In this document: positions 19,781 through 27,565 of the stretch, one piece after another
Position numbering within the stretch: the first letter of the stretch is position 1
Layout of the letters: every line of letters begins with the position of its first letter
Source: Bacteroides cellulosilyticus DSM 14838
Lineage (GTDB): Bacteria; Bacteroidota; Bacteroidia; Bacteroidales; Bacteroidaceae
Assembly: GCF_000158035.1 (NCBI RefSeq)
Contig: NZ_EQ973491.1
Coordinates: 476,236 to 518,384 of the forward strand
Direction of reading: 5' to 3'
Length of the DNA: 42,149 nucleotides
The notes under the pieces: generated by a model
Databases searched by the model: none
Seen by the model: only the letters and a program-made list of their open reading frames with translations
What the model was told of the DNA's origin: nothing
Program-made: the position numbers and the translations under genes

Positions 19781-20263
19781 ATGTTAAATCTTGGTCCATA
19801 TTCAACTAAAGAGTTTCCTAATATCCGGGTATATCCCACTATAATAGATCGTATATTAGAAGGTGTTGCCGTATTGTTGGCAATTGCTGCCTGGGTGTGT
19901 GCAATATGGGTGTATATCCATATAGAGGACAAGATTACAGCTAATTTTTCCTTTATGGCTGCGGGATTAGGTACTTTATGTCTCCTTTTAGTTGGTATTT
20001 CTGCCTATCTTCCTATTCGTTGGATACGTTTTCCTGTACGTATCACAGAACGCAATGTCGCGGTACAGTATTTTATGGCAGCCCGTATTGCTCGTATATT
20101 GAATGTGTTTCTTACTTTACTTTTCCTAACTCTTGTTTTTAATAAAGTAGAGATGGGATATGGTATTCCGCAAGATCTATGTAATATGATTACGAGTGCG
20201 GTCGTTGGTTTGATGATATTGGCGCTTATAGTCTATTATATATTGGCGTTTAAGTATAAATAG
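19781..20263 (+). CDS. Small four-helix membrane protein of unknown function
   Basis: About 160 residues starting at ATG 19781 (a TTG two codons earlier is a less likely start). The protein opens with a soluble NLGPYSTKEFPNIRVYP stretch, followed by four hydrophobic segments (about residues 26-48, 58-82, 108-128 and 134-156). The loop after the second segment is rich in Arg (PIRWIRFPVRITERN). I cannot name a family. The gene is last in the SPFH plus-strand group, 62 bp after the ribbon-helix-helix gene, so it may be co-transcribed; the gap contains the words GATAAG and TTAGTGATAAGTGATTAG. Confidence 0.75.
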   Translation: MLNLGPYSTKEFPNIRVYPTIIDRILEGVAVLLAIAAWVCAIWVYIHIEDKITANFSFMAAGLGTLCLLLVGISAYLPIRWIRFPVRITERNVAVQYFMAARIARILNVFLTLLFLTLVFNKVEMGYGIPQDLCNMITSAVVGLMILALIVYYILAFKYK

Positions 20264-20329
20264 AGGTGTTTACAAGCATTAATACCTAGTTATGGCTATT
20301 ACTCCCTTTCATTATACCTTGTTTTAGGG

Positions 20330-20361
20330 ATTGTGACATCTTCGCAAATGCCCTACTTTTG
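20330..20361 (+). promoter_or_regulatory. Promoter of the candidate small RNA
   Basis: TACTTTTG at 20354-20361 matches the -7 consensus TAnnTTTG exactly; ATTG at 20330-20333 is three of four bases of the -33 TTTG with a 20-bp spacer. Expected start of transcription is near 20368. Confidence 0.6.
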
Positions 20362-20367
20362 CAACAT

Positions 20368-20471
20368 CAGATTTAATGAATTAGTTAGTCATAATTACGT
20401 AACCACTTTTATTAAGGAAAAAAGGTTCCCGTCTTCCCCGATGTGATATCGTGAAAGAGCGGGGATTTTTT
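20368..20471 (+). ncRNA. Candidate intergenic small RNA of about 100 nt
   Basis: A near-consensus promoter is followed about 100 nt later by an intrinsic terminator: TCCCCG (20435-20440), a 19-nt loop and CGGGGA (20460-20465), then six T. No start codon with a meaningful frame lies between, and the next gene downstream is on the opposite strand, so this is not a leader. The 5' part is AU-rich and could base-pair with mRNAs. I do not recognise a named RNA family. It is a prediction from signals only; the strand and both ends follow from the promoter and T-run. Confidence 0.55.
20435..20471 (+). terminator. Intrinsic terminator of the candidate small RNA
   Basis: A 6-bp GC-rich stem TCCCCG/CGGGGA with a 19-nt loop is followed directly by TTTTTT. 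Confidence 0.75.
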
Positions 20472-20484
20472 CATTTAATATCCT

Positions 20485-20556
20485 GTCTACAAGAAGTTAA
20501 GAGTTTGTCAACAAGAAGTTAACTCCTTGCAGACAGGAAGTTAACTCCTTGTAATT
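20485..20556. repeat. 22-bp-period repeat array A
   Basis: Three 16-bp words lie at exactly 22-bp steps: AAGAAGTTAAGAGTTT (20491), AAGAAGTTAACTCCTT (20513) and AGGAAGTTAACTCCTT (20535). They are near-palindromes around GTTAAC. The 6-bp intervals differ: GTCTAC, GTCAAC, GCAGAC, GTAATT. Each interval is flanked by partly complementary word halves, so it could be the loop of a hairpin. Two other arrays in the window have the same period and plan but different words. Confidence 0.8.
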
Positions 20557-20721
20557 ATTTGATAATCAGTGATACTCTTGATTTGCCTTGTTGGTGAATA
20601 CAAGCAAATAGGAACGGAGTTGAAGTTAAAAGTAAAAGGAGAAAGATTGTATTTTTATTGTATTATGCGGGATATCCATAGTTGGAAATGAAAGACAGTG
20701 TGAGACGATGCTCTCTCTCTT

Positions 20722-21336
20722 TTATAGGTTATCTTTAATATCCTGCAGTTCCACCAGTTTGTTTACGATAGCGTAAATGGTCAGGCCGGCCGGAGAATGT
20801 ATTTGCAGTTTACGGGCAATATTCCGGCGGTGGGTGATAACTGTGTGGATGGAAAGATAGAGCTGGTCGGCAATGGCTTTGTTGGTCATACCTTTCACAA
20901 CGCAGGTGATAATTTCCTTTTCACGCTGACTGAGCGTCTCCTGCTCATTTTCTTTCTCCTCTTCTTCGTCAGTGCAAAGCAGTTGGTTTATTTTGGTGGC
21001 AATTGTTTCCGGATCATCACAAATAGAAAGATGATCATCATATTCTTTCAGTGAGTTACTGTCAATGACGGAACATACCAGTGCCAGATATTTGGTTTCC
21101 ACTTTCCCATTTTCTGCCTTGAATGCTGGGAGATTGAACCAGCCGCCAAAGGTCGGGTTAACAATCAATACATCTGGTGTATGCAGGTGAATATAGCTTT
21201 GCAAAGATTCCGGAGAGGAAACCTCTATAGGTACTACATTCAGATTGGGCAGGCGCTTCAGCACTGTCGTGAGTCCGCTTCGGATAATGACAGAAGTTTC
21301 AGCGACTGCAATTTTTACAGAAACATTATTGTTCAT
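20722..21336 (-). CDS. LuxR-family regulator with a degenerate receiver domain
   Basis: DNA-binding transcription regulator, 204 residues. The C-terminal part (about 133-180) is a clear LuxR/GerE helix-turn-helix: LSQREKEIITCVVKGMTNKAIADQLYLSIHTVITHRRNI. The N-terminal part has the length and pattern of a response-regulator receiver, but the usual acidic pair is reduced to VAETS (Glu13) and the phospho-acceptor Asp is replaced by Asn60 in VLIVNPTFGG. Normal phosphorylation is therefore unlikely, and the domain may respond in another way. A run of Glu (EEEEKENEQE) forms the linker. Its start overlaps the end of the hemerythrin-like gene by 11 bp, so the two are translated from one mRNA and probably act together in redox or nitric-oxide sensing. 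Confidence 0.9.
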   Translation of the reverse strand: MNNNVSVKIAVAETSVIIRSGLTTVLKRLPNLNVVPIEVSSPESLQSYIHLHTPDVLIVNPTFGGWFNLPAFKAENGKVETKYLALVCSVIDSNSLKEYDDHLSICDDPETIATKINQLLCTDEEEEKENEQETLSQREKEIITCVVKGMTNKAIADQLYLSIHTVITHRRNIARKLQIHSPAGLTIYAIVNKLVELQDIKDNL

Positions 21337-22030
21337 TTTTCATTCTCCTTTCCAGTTGTGCCACGGCGGGAACAAACATATAGTCTTCTACTTGGCAGTG
21401 TGAAGCAAGGTCATGCTCACAGTTGAAGATATCGAAAAGAACAGCATTGAGCTTGTTGTTGTTCTCTTTTTCCGGATAATACTTAATGATAATATTTTTC
21501 AGTTCTGTCAGCTTGGATTCAATCTGATTATGCTTACTGGCAAAGGTTGCTATATCATAGTTCTCTGCAAGTTTGCCTTCAAGTAGTTTTTCGACATAGG
21601 TGAACACAGCCTCGTTTTCATATTCCATGTGGCGGCGTACCTCTTTGGCATATTCATCGAAGAATTTCAGAATGAGATAGGCTATATTATCCGAGCCCGA
21701 GCAATCGATAGATTCGATGAGCTTACGACGGATAACAGGTAATTTAAAATCGAGAAAGTAAGTGTGCGCCCGTTTCAGATAATCCATAAGGGCTGAGATG
21801 GAAAATACGTTTTCCTCTCCACTATAAGTATATTGTTCTTCACTGATGAAATTGGCTACTGCGAGAAAGGTACGGTAGTCTACGCCTTGTGCCTCGCAAA
21901 CGTCCTTTACACTCTTGTCTCCGAATCCTAAGGAAAGGCCAAAACGGCTCATAACCATTAATAAGGAGTAGTTATCACAGATAAGGTCGCTCATTTTGTC
22001 TGTGGCGCGATACTTATGCGGTTCATTCAT
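21326..22030 (-). CDS. Hemerythrin-like di-iron protein with ScdA-type N-terminus
   Basis: Cytoplasmic 234-residue protein combining an N-terminal helical domain like that of ScdA/RIC (CDNYSLLMVMSRFGLSLGFG, then KDVCEAQGVD) with a C-terminal hemerythrin HHE four-helix bundle. Candidate iron ligands are His89, His134 and Glu138 (HMEYE), His167 (KHNQIE), His206, His211 and Glu215 (HCQVE), which is the expected spacing for a di-iron site. RIC/YtfE proteins repair iron-sulfur clusters after nitric oxide or oxidative damage; others sense oxygen. The overlap with a LuxR-type gene favours a sensing or stress-response pair. A minus-strand -7-like box lies at 22063-22069. Confidence 0.88.
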   Translation of the reverse strand: MNEPHKYRATDKMSDLICDNYSLLMVMSRFGLSLGFGDKSVKDVCEAQGVDYRTFLAVANFISEEQYTYSGEENVFSISALMDYLKRAHTYFLDFKLPVIRRKLIESIDCSGSDNIAYLILKFFDEYAKEVRRHMEYENEAVFTYVEKLLEGKLAENYDIATFASKHNQIESKLTELKNIIIKYYPEKENNNKLNAVLFDIFNCEHDLASHCQVEDYMFVPAVAQLERRMKNEQ

Positions 22031-22062
22031 TGCAGATTATCCTTTCTTTCTTTATTCGTGCG

Positions 22063-22069
22063 CAAAGTA
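22063..22069 (-). promoter_or_regulatory. -7-like box for the hemerythrin/LuxR pair
   Basis: Minus-strand TACTTTG followed by CG, one base shorter than TAnnTTTG, lies about 33 bp before the ATG at 22030. Weak evidence on its own, but well placed. Confidence 0.35.
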
Positions 22070-22140
22070 ACGGATTTTCTCCGGGAATTGCAATCGCTAT
22101 ATGTAGGTATTTTGTGTTTAGTCTTATTTAACGAGAAAAA

Positions 22141-22156
22141 TTAGTTTATAAACTAA
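22141..22156. promoter_or_regulatory. Palindromic operator of the BlaI-type repressor
   Basis: TTAGTTTATAAACTAA is a perfect 16-bp palindrome 36 bp before the blaI-like start codon. A further TTTAGTT half-site follows at 22161-22167. BlaI/MecI-type repressors bind such dyads in their own promoter, so this is the likely autoregulatory operator of the 22193-27472 operon. Confidence 0.7.
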
Positions 22157-22192
22157 ATATTTTAGTTCTTTGCGAAAAACAAATGAAGAGTT

Positions 22193-22555
22193 ATGAAAGG
22201 ATTGACTGCGAAAGAAGAGGAAATCATGGGATTTTTCTGGGAGAAAGGTCCGTTGTTTGTGAAGGAGATGCTAGCTTTCTATGAAGAACCGAAGCCGCAT
22301 TTCAATACGCTGTCTACGATTGTGAGGGGATTGGAGGATAAAGGTTTCCTGGCACATAAGACTTACGGTAACACGTACCAGTATTATGCTGTAGTGAATA
22401 AGGAAGACTTCAGTAAGGGAACGCTGAAGAAAGTAATCAGTAAGTACTTCAATAATTCGTATCTCAGCGCAGTATCATCGTTGGTAAAAGAAGAGGATAT
22501 TTCGTTGGAAGACCTGAAACAGTTGATTGCAGAAGTGGAGAGAGGAACGAAATAG
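22193..22555 (+). CDS. BlaI/MecI/CopY-family transcriptional repressor
   Basis: 120-residue winged-helix repressor. Seen: LTAKEEEIMGFFWEKGPLFV at the start, the recognition helix region HFNTLSTIVRGLEDKGFLAH and the wing YGNTYQYYAVV, followed by a C-terminal dimer region (KVISKYFNNSYLSAVSSLVK) that normally contains the site cut after BlaR1 activation. It heads an operon with a BlaR1-like M56 peptidase and two TlpA-like proteins, the expected partners for relief of repression by proteolysis. A perfect palindrome lies just upstream. There is no beta-lactamase gene, so the signal is probably envelope or redox stress rather than an antibiotic. Confidence 0.93.
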   Translation: MKGLTAKEEEIMGFFWEKGPLFVKEMLAFYEEPKPHFNTLSTIVRGLEDKGFLAHKTYGNTYQYYAVVNKEDFSKGTLKKVISKYFNNSYLSAVSSLVKEEDISLEDLKQLIAEVERGTK

Positions 22556-22565
22556 AAACTTTAAA

Positions 22566-24428
22566 ATGCCAAGAATTATGAAAAACATAGCTATAACTTG
22601 TTTTGTATTGATAGCTGTTTGCGTAGGTTTGCAGGCGAAAAAGGTTGTGAAAGCTCCTTATTTCATGGCAACGAATACTAGCCAGATCGAATTCGAAAAA
22701 GTGACATTGGGAAAGGATACGACATGGATAGATGCTAAAATATATTCTATTCCGGGCGAAGATGTAAGGATAGACTCGACTGCTGTATTGCAGATAGGAG
22801 GAAAAACGTATGCCTACCTAGGTGGTAATGGTTTTTCAAAAGAACTATGGACGAAGACACCGGCTTCTGGTGAACTAGCTGTGACGTTGAAGTTTGAGCC
22901 GATTCCTATGGATACGGAAAGTTTTGACTTTTTCGAAATGTCTGAGAAGAAAGACGAAGGATGGAATATTTATGGAGTGCGTCTGGACGGAAAAAAGCCG
23001 GAAATAGGAATACCGGAGAAATTGTTGAATCAGCAATTGGATTATTCCCAGCCTCTGCCGGATCCTGATTTGAAGAATGGGAAGACGGTGATATATGGGC
23101 GTATATTGGGTTATGATCCGACTCATGGTATTGCTTTGAAATTCAATTGTACTGACTGGCTATTCTTTGATGTATTCGGTCAATCCGTTCCGGTGGCCGA
23201 GGATGGAAGTTTTCGCTACGAAACAAATATGATGCTGCCCGGTGAAGCGACATTACGGGTAGGACGGAAGAGATTTGAATTGTTTCTGATGCCGGGCGGT
23301 AAACTTGAGGTAACTATTAATTTGCCGGAGATTTTCTGGTCGGAAAGTCACCTGTTTGGAAAGAAAGAGAATGGGCAGTTGATTTGGTTTGAGGGTACGT
23401 ATGCCGCTCTGAATACTGAACTGGTAAAGCATGCCGGACTGATGAACATTTATAGTGCGGATAATTTTTATGAGAATATTTGTGGTGTTACTCCGGCTCA
23501 ATATAAAAAGTATGTGACGAAGATTTATGAAAAAAATCGTGGTGAAATACTGAAGAATAAATCGTTGAGTGATGCTGTTCGCACATACATGATAAACAAG
23601 TTGGAAATGTCGTATTTCTTTGCTATCAGGGGGTATAAAGGGAATATTAGTTATGCTCCGATGATTAGCGGAAAGAAAGGAGTGAAGCGTGCGGACATGA
23701 CGGTAGATGAAAGTTATTATGATGATATTCTGGAACTGGATTTTATTCATTCACCTTATATACGTTATGGCAGTTATCCTGATTTTGTACGTGCTGCAAC
23801 TGAAGATTTTAAAGGAAAGTTTGAACCGCAGCCTGTATGGGAGGATATTTTACGGGCGAAACCTCTAGGTTCCACTCTTGCTCGTTTGAAACCGCTGTCG
23901 GAAAAACAGATGCTGACATTGGACAGTATATCCGAACCGGAAATAAAGAAAGCTTTGACTGTCAAAAATAAAGAAGTGATGGACTTGCTTGCTGAAAGTG
24001 CAAATAAGACCGGTTATACAGTTTGCCAGCTGGATACGGCAGTTACCGCAGATGGTCTATTGGCAGTTGTCACCCGTCCTTATCGTGGTAAGGTGGTTCT
24101 GATAGATATGTGGAATACCTGGTGTGGCCCTTGTATGCGGGCTATGAATAGCCTGAAGCCGGTGAAAGAAGAATTGAAAGATGTAGTGTATGTTTATATA
24201 GCAGATGAAAGTTCACCTGAAGGGAAGTGGAAAATTACCATACCTGATATTCATGGAATACACTATCGGATCACGAATGAGCAGAGTTCTGCATTAGGTA
24301 AACTATATGAGTATCCGGGAATACCCACTTATTTTGTGATAGACCGGGAAGGGAAGCTTTCATATAAAGTTACCGGATTTCCCGGTGCGGAGGTGATGAA
24401 AGAAGAACTACTGAAGGCTGGGAAATAG
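22566..24428 (+). CDS. Exported TlpA-like thioredoxin-fold protein with long N-terminal domain
   Basis: About 620 residues, probably periplasmic. I place the start at ATG 22566 (10 bp after blaI); ATG 22578 is also plausible and gives a cleaner signal peptide (MKNIAITCFVLIAVCVGLQA). A TTG at 22527 inside blaI is unlikely. The first 480 residues are a beta-rich region of a kind common in Bacteroides thiol-disulfide proteins (DUF4369-like), with unknown role. The last 140 residues form a thioredoxin/TlpA domain with active site WCGPC (Cys520 and Cys523) and a cis-Pro loop YPGIPTYFV. It should reduce or exchange disulfides in exported proteins. Its place between repressor and M56 sensor suggests that it monitors or repairs the same envelope signal. 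Confidence 0.88.
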   Translation: MPRIMKNIAITCFVLIAVCVGLQAKKVVKAPYFMATNTSQIEFEKVTLGKDTTWIDAKIYSIPGEDVRIDSTAVLQIGGKTYAYLGGNGFSKELWTKTPASGELAVTLKFEPIPMDTESFDFFEMSEKKDEGWNIYGVRLDGKKPEIGIPEKLLNQQLDYSQPLPDPDLKNGKTVIYGRILGYDPTHGIALKFNCTDWLFFDVFGQSVPVAEDGSFRYETNMMLPGEATLRVGRKRFELFLMPGGKLEVTINLPEIFWSESHLFGKKENGQLIWFEGTYAALNTELVKHAGLMNIYSADNFYENICGVTPAQYKKYVTKIYEKNRGEILKNKSLSDAVRTYMINKLEMSYFFAIRGYKGNISYAPMISGKKGVKRADMTVDESYYDDILELDFIHSPYIRYGSYPDFVRAATEDFKGKFEPQPVWEDILRAKPLGSTLARLKPLSEKQMLTLDSISEPEIKKALTVKNKEVMDLLAESANKTGYTVCQLDTAVTADGLLAVVTRPYRGKVVLIDMWNTWCGPCMRAMNSLKPVKEELKDVVYVYIADESSPEGKWKITIPDIHGIHYRITNEQSSALGKLYEYPGIPTYFVIDREGKLSYKVTGFPGAEVMKEELLKAGK

Positions 24429-24457
24429 TAGCTGTAAATTATAAATAGTACGTCAAT

Positions 24458-26689
24458 ATGGGAATTTTCTTTGTCTATATACTGAAGTCGTCGGTTTGTT
24501 TGGCGGTATTCTACCTGTTTTACCGTTTGTTGCTGAGCCGTGAGACGTTTCATCGTTTCAACCGGGTAGCGTTGTTGAGCATATTGTTGCTATCTTGTCT
24601 TTTGCCACTGGTGGAAGTTACTGTGGAGAAGCAGACAGAGGTTCATCAAACCATGATGACACTGGAACAGTGGCTGATGCTGGCGGATATGATGAATACT
24701 ACAAATGTGGCGGAATTGCAGATAGAGGAAGTGACGATAACTTGGATACATGTTGCATTATTGGTGTACCTGGCCGGTATTTTACTTTTTGCTTTTCGTA
24801 ATGGGTATTCGTTGTTGAAGTTGGGCAATTTATTGAGATTAGGCAGAAAAGAAGACTTGAGTAAATATACTGACGGTGGTGAGAAAGTGACTTTGATAGT
24901 GCACGACCACGATATAGCTCCGTTCAGTTGGATGAAATACATCGTTATTTCACAGAAAGACTTGGATGAGAATGGGCGGGAAATACTTATTCATGAGTTG
25001 GCTCATATACAGAACCGACATTCGTGGGATTTGCTGGTAGCAGATATCTGCATCTTTTTCCAGTGGTTTAATCCGGCTTCGTGGCTGCTGAAACAGGAAT
25101 TACAGAATATCCATGAGTATGAGGCGGATGAAACGGTGATTGAAAAAGGCGTTGACGCGAAACAATATCAATTATTATTAATTAAAAAAGCTGTCGGCAC
25201 AAGGCTCTACTCTATGGCCAACAGCTTTAATCACAGTAAACTTAAAAAACGTATCACTATGATGTTAAAAGAAAAATCGAATCCGTGGGCAAGATTGAAG
25301 TATTTATACATACTTCCGGTAGCTGCCATTGCAGTAACTGCTTTTGCCCGTCCTGAAATCTCGGAAACCGCAGAAGAGATTTCAAGAATGTCGGATGCAC
25401 TCGGAATGGAACAAGCAAGCTTGCTCTTCTCTCGTTTGCATGACATTTCTGCCGCCAAAGTTAATGATTTGACAGCAATTGTGGAAGCAAAAGCCGTAAA
25501 AACTACGGAAGAACCAGTACAGGTAGCTCCAGTACTGAAAGATACAGCTAAACCCGTGGAGGTGAAGTATATTCCTGTAGAAGTGACCGAGAAGCTACAG
25601 GGTACTCCCTTCTTCGAGGTGGTGGAGCAAATGCCGGAGTATCCGGGTGGCATGGCTGCTGCATTGGAGTATATTCAGAAGAATATGCGTTATCCTGAAA
25701 CTGCAAAGAAGAATGGTACACAGGGACGCGTTACGGTGCAATTTATTATTGATAAGGGAGGAAATGTGACGGATCCGAAAGTGATCCGTGCCGTAGATAA
25801 AGATCTGGATGCTGAGGCTATCCGGTTGGTAGGAACAATGCCGAAATGGAAACCGGGTATGCAGAAAGGACAGGCGGTAGCAGTGAAGTATACACTGCCG
25901 GTAATGTTTAGACTGGAAGGGGGAGAGATGAAAAGTTCTCGTACTGTAGAGATGAGCAGACGCCCTGGAAGTTTATTGGATAGTGCTTTGGTTATAGTGG
26001 ATGGCAAGGAAGTTACCCAGTCTATATTGAATGCAATAAATGTCGACAGGATAATGAGTTTTAGCGTCTTGAAGGATGCGGCTTCTACTGCAATATATGG
26101 AGAGAGAGGCAAGAATGGGGTTATATTGATTACTTTGAAAGAAGATAAAGAAGAATACCATCCATCAGAAACCTATACACTAAAGAATACTAATGATCCC
26201 GTGGTTTGGGGAGTGAAAGGTACAGGAAAATTTACTACTGTCAATGGAGTGCAAGGTATCTATATAAATAGTAAGAAGGCAAATCGGGGAGATGTGACCT
26301 TTTTTGTAGATGGTGTGAAAATTGATTCCAGCGTTGCGGACATAGGTGAGGTAGTACCGGCTGAAAGAATTGAAAGCATGAGTGTTGAGAAAGGAACAGA
26401 CGGCAAAGGCCAGATTTATATCACTACCAAAGACAAAAGAGGAGTTGAGAAGACTTCTGCCAAAGGTGATATGAAAGTGGAAGGTATTGTGCAGGATAAA
26501 GACGGAGAGCCTGTTGTAGGTGCTGCCATACTGATAGAAGGAACAAAAAGCGGCAGTATAACCGATGTGGATGGTAGCTTTGTCCTATCTGCTTCAAAAG
26601 GCGATAAACTGGTTGTTTCTTATATTGGCATGAAAACTGCTAAAGTAAAGGCGGAGCCGAAGGTGACAGTTACTTTGAAAGATGAATAA
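24458..26689 (+). CDS. BlaR1-like M56 membrane metallopeptidase fused to TonB-C, plug-like and SusC-type domains
   Basis: 743-residue inner-membrane sensor peptidase. The N-terminal part has several membrane segments (about 4-24, 34-52, 90-112 and 285-305). The zinc site is HELAH (179-183), with Glu222 in HEYEADE as the likely third ligand. Then follow a TonB C-terminal-type domain (about 381-487: MPEYPGGMAAALEYIQ, WKPGMQKGQAVAVKY), a plug-like segment (about 506-565: LVIVDGKEV, VLKDAASTAIYGERGKNG), a weaker second copy (about 610-665), and a carboxypeptidase-regulatory-like domain (about 670-743: GEPVVGAAILIEGT, KLVVSYIGMK) like the start of SusC. By analogy with BlaR1, ligand sensing outside triggers cleavage of the BlaI-type repressor inside. 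The periplasmic tail suggests contact with TonB-dependent receptors. Confidence 0.92.
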   Translation: MGIFFVYILKSSVCLAVFYLFYRLLLSRETFHRFNRVALLSILLLSCLLPLVEVTVEKQTEVHQTMMTLEQWLMLADMMNTTNVAELQIEEVTITWIHVALLVYLAGILLFAFRNGYSLLKLGNLLRLGRKEDLSKYTDGGEKVTLIVHDHDIAPFSWMKYIVISQKDLDENGREILIHELAHIQNRHSWDLLVADICIFFQWFNPASWLLKQELQNIHEYEADETVIEKGVDAKQYQLLLIKKAVGTRLYSMANSFNHSKLKKRITMMLKEKSNPWARLKYLYILPVAAIAVTAFARPEISETAEEISRMSDALGMEQASLLFSRLHDISAAKVNDLTAIVEAKAVKTTEEPVQVAPVLKDTAKPVEVKYIPVEVTEKLQGTPFFEVVEQMPEYPGGMAAALEYIQKNMRYPETAKKNGTQGRVTVQFIIDKGGNVTDPKVIRAVDKDLDAEAIRLVGTMPKWKPGMQKGQAVAVKYTLPVMFRLEGGEMKSSRTVEMSRRPGSLLDSALVIVDGKEVTQSILNAINVDRIMSFSVLKDAASTAIYGERGKNGVILITLKEDKEEYHPSETYTLKNTNDPVVWGVKGTGKFTTVNGVQGIYINSKKANRGDVTFFVDGVKIDSSVADIGEVVPAERIESMSVEKGTDGKGQIYITTKDKRGVEKTSAKGDMKVEGIVQDKDGEPVVGAAILIEGTKSGSITDVDGSFVLSASKGDKLVVSYIGMKTAKVKAEPKVTVTLKDE

Positions 26690-26704
26690 TCAAAGATATT
26701 TTAT

Positions 26705-27472
26705 ATGAAAAGGAATTCTCTCTTTTTGTTTCTCTCTATGATGTTCGTTTGGGTGGGGCTTTGCTCCGCCCAAACTAGTAGTGATAAGTATGTTCTCATT
26801 GACGGATGTTTTTTCAATGGTATGCCTCCGGGAATTCGGACTGATGAAGGTGCCCAGATGATTATGCTGACAGATGAGGAAGGACATACCGCATTGGAAA
26901 TACGTCTGAATAAAGGCAAAACTTTACCGGACTATGCAATGAAATATCGGGTTTCCGTAGAAAAAGTACCCGGAGGAGAGGAATTATTGCAGATTTCCCG
27001 TTCAGGAGCGCAAAAGCCGATGGCGATTGCAGCGACTAATACAGTAACTCTTGATAAATGGGTAGGAAAACCATTCCCGGACTTTAAGGTAAAGGATACG
27101 ACGGGACGGGTATGGACAAAGGCGGATATCATTGGAAAGCCTTTCGTTCTGAACTATTGGCACACGGGTTGCAGACCGTGTATCAAGGAGATGCCGGAAC
27201 TGAATGAATGGATGAAAATCTGTCCGGATGTGACTTATTTCTCTACTACCTGGAATACAGCGGAACAGATAAAGAAGATAGTGGAAAACCGTCCTTTCCT
27301 TTTTACGCATATTGCCGATGAATTATTTTTCTTCAATTTGTTTAAAGTACAGGTCACGCCGACTACATTGTTGGTAGATAAGAAAGGTATTATCCGCTAT
27401 TGGGAAGAAGGTACAAGCGAGAGTAAACGGGCCTATTTGCTTGATAGACTAAAGGAATTATCAGCTGAATAA
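26705..27472 (+). CDS. TlpA-like thiol-disulfide oxidoreductase
   Basis: 255-residue exported thioredoxin-fold protein. Seen: signal peptide ending CSAQ near residue 23, a short beta-rich N-terminal domain, then from about 115 a TlpA/ResA-like domain: GKPFPDFKVKDTTGRVW, active site TGCRPC (Cys156 and Cys159) and a cis-Pro segment VQVTPTTLLVD. The CRPC dipeptide differs from the CGPC of the other thioredoxin in this operon, which suggests a different redox potential. It starts 15 bp after the M56 gene, so it is the last gene of the blaI operon. Substrate unknown; probably a periplasmic disulfide reductase. Confidence 0.9.
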   Translation: MKRNSLFLFLSMMFVWVGLCSAQTSSDKYVLIDGCFFNGMPPGIRTDEGAQMIMLTDEEGHTALEIRLNKGKTLPDYAMKYRVSVEKVPGGEELLQISRSGAQKPMAIAATNTVTLDKWVGKPFPDFKVKDTTGRVWTKADIIGKPFVLNYWHTGCRPCIKEMPELNEWMKICPDVTYFSTTWNTAEQIKKIVENRPFLFTHIADELFFFNLFKVQVTPTTLLVDKKGIIRYWEEGTSESKRAYLLDRLKELSAE

Positions 27473-27492
27473 TCAACTTTGTTTCTTATTTC

Positions 27493-27524
27493 TTTGTTTA
27501 AATCATTACTTTTAAGTATTTTTG
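27493..27524 (+). promoter_or_regulatory. Consensus Bacteroides promoter before the plug-domain gene
   Basis: TTTG at 27493-27496 and TATTTTTG at 27517-27524 are exact -33 and -7 matches with a 20-bp spacer, the best promoter in the window. It starts a new transcript about 35 bp before the ATG at 27566, separating this gene from the blaI operon. Confidence 0.75.
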
Positions 27525-27565
27525 TTTGAGACGGTTTAGTATTCTATCACTTAAAAGATAATGCT

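Larger units (their letters stand above)
20264..20721. other. Intergenic region with a probable small RNA and a 22-bp repeat array
   Basis: This 458-bp gap between a plus-strand and a minus-strand gene holds a promoter-like element, a transcript-sized stretch and a hairpin terminator (20330-20471), then a 22-bp-period repeat array (20485-20556). The remaining 20557-20721 shows nothing recognisable. No open frame in the region resembles a gene. Confidence 0.7.

Noticed and set aside
22527..22565. TTG start of the first TlpA-like gene inside blaI
   Set aside because: It would add residues before the signal peptide; ATG 22566 or 22578 is better placed.
22193..27472. Beta-lactam resistance operon
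   Set aside because: BlaI and BlaR1-like proteins are present but no beta-lactamase or penicillin-binding protein; the M56 tail has no penicillin-binding sensor domain.
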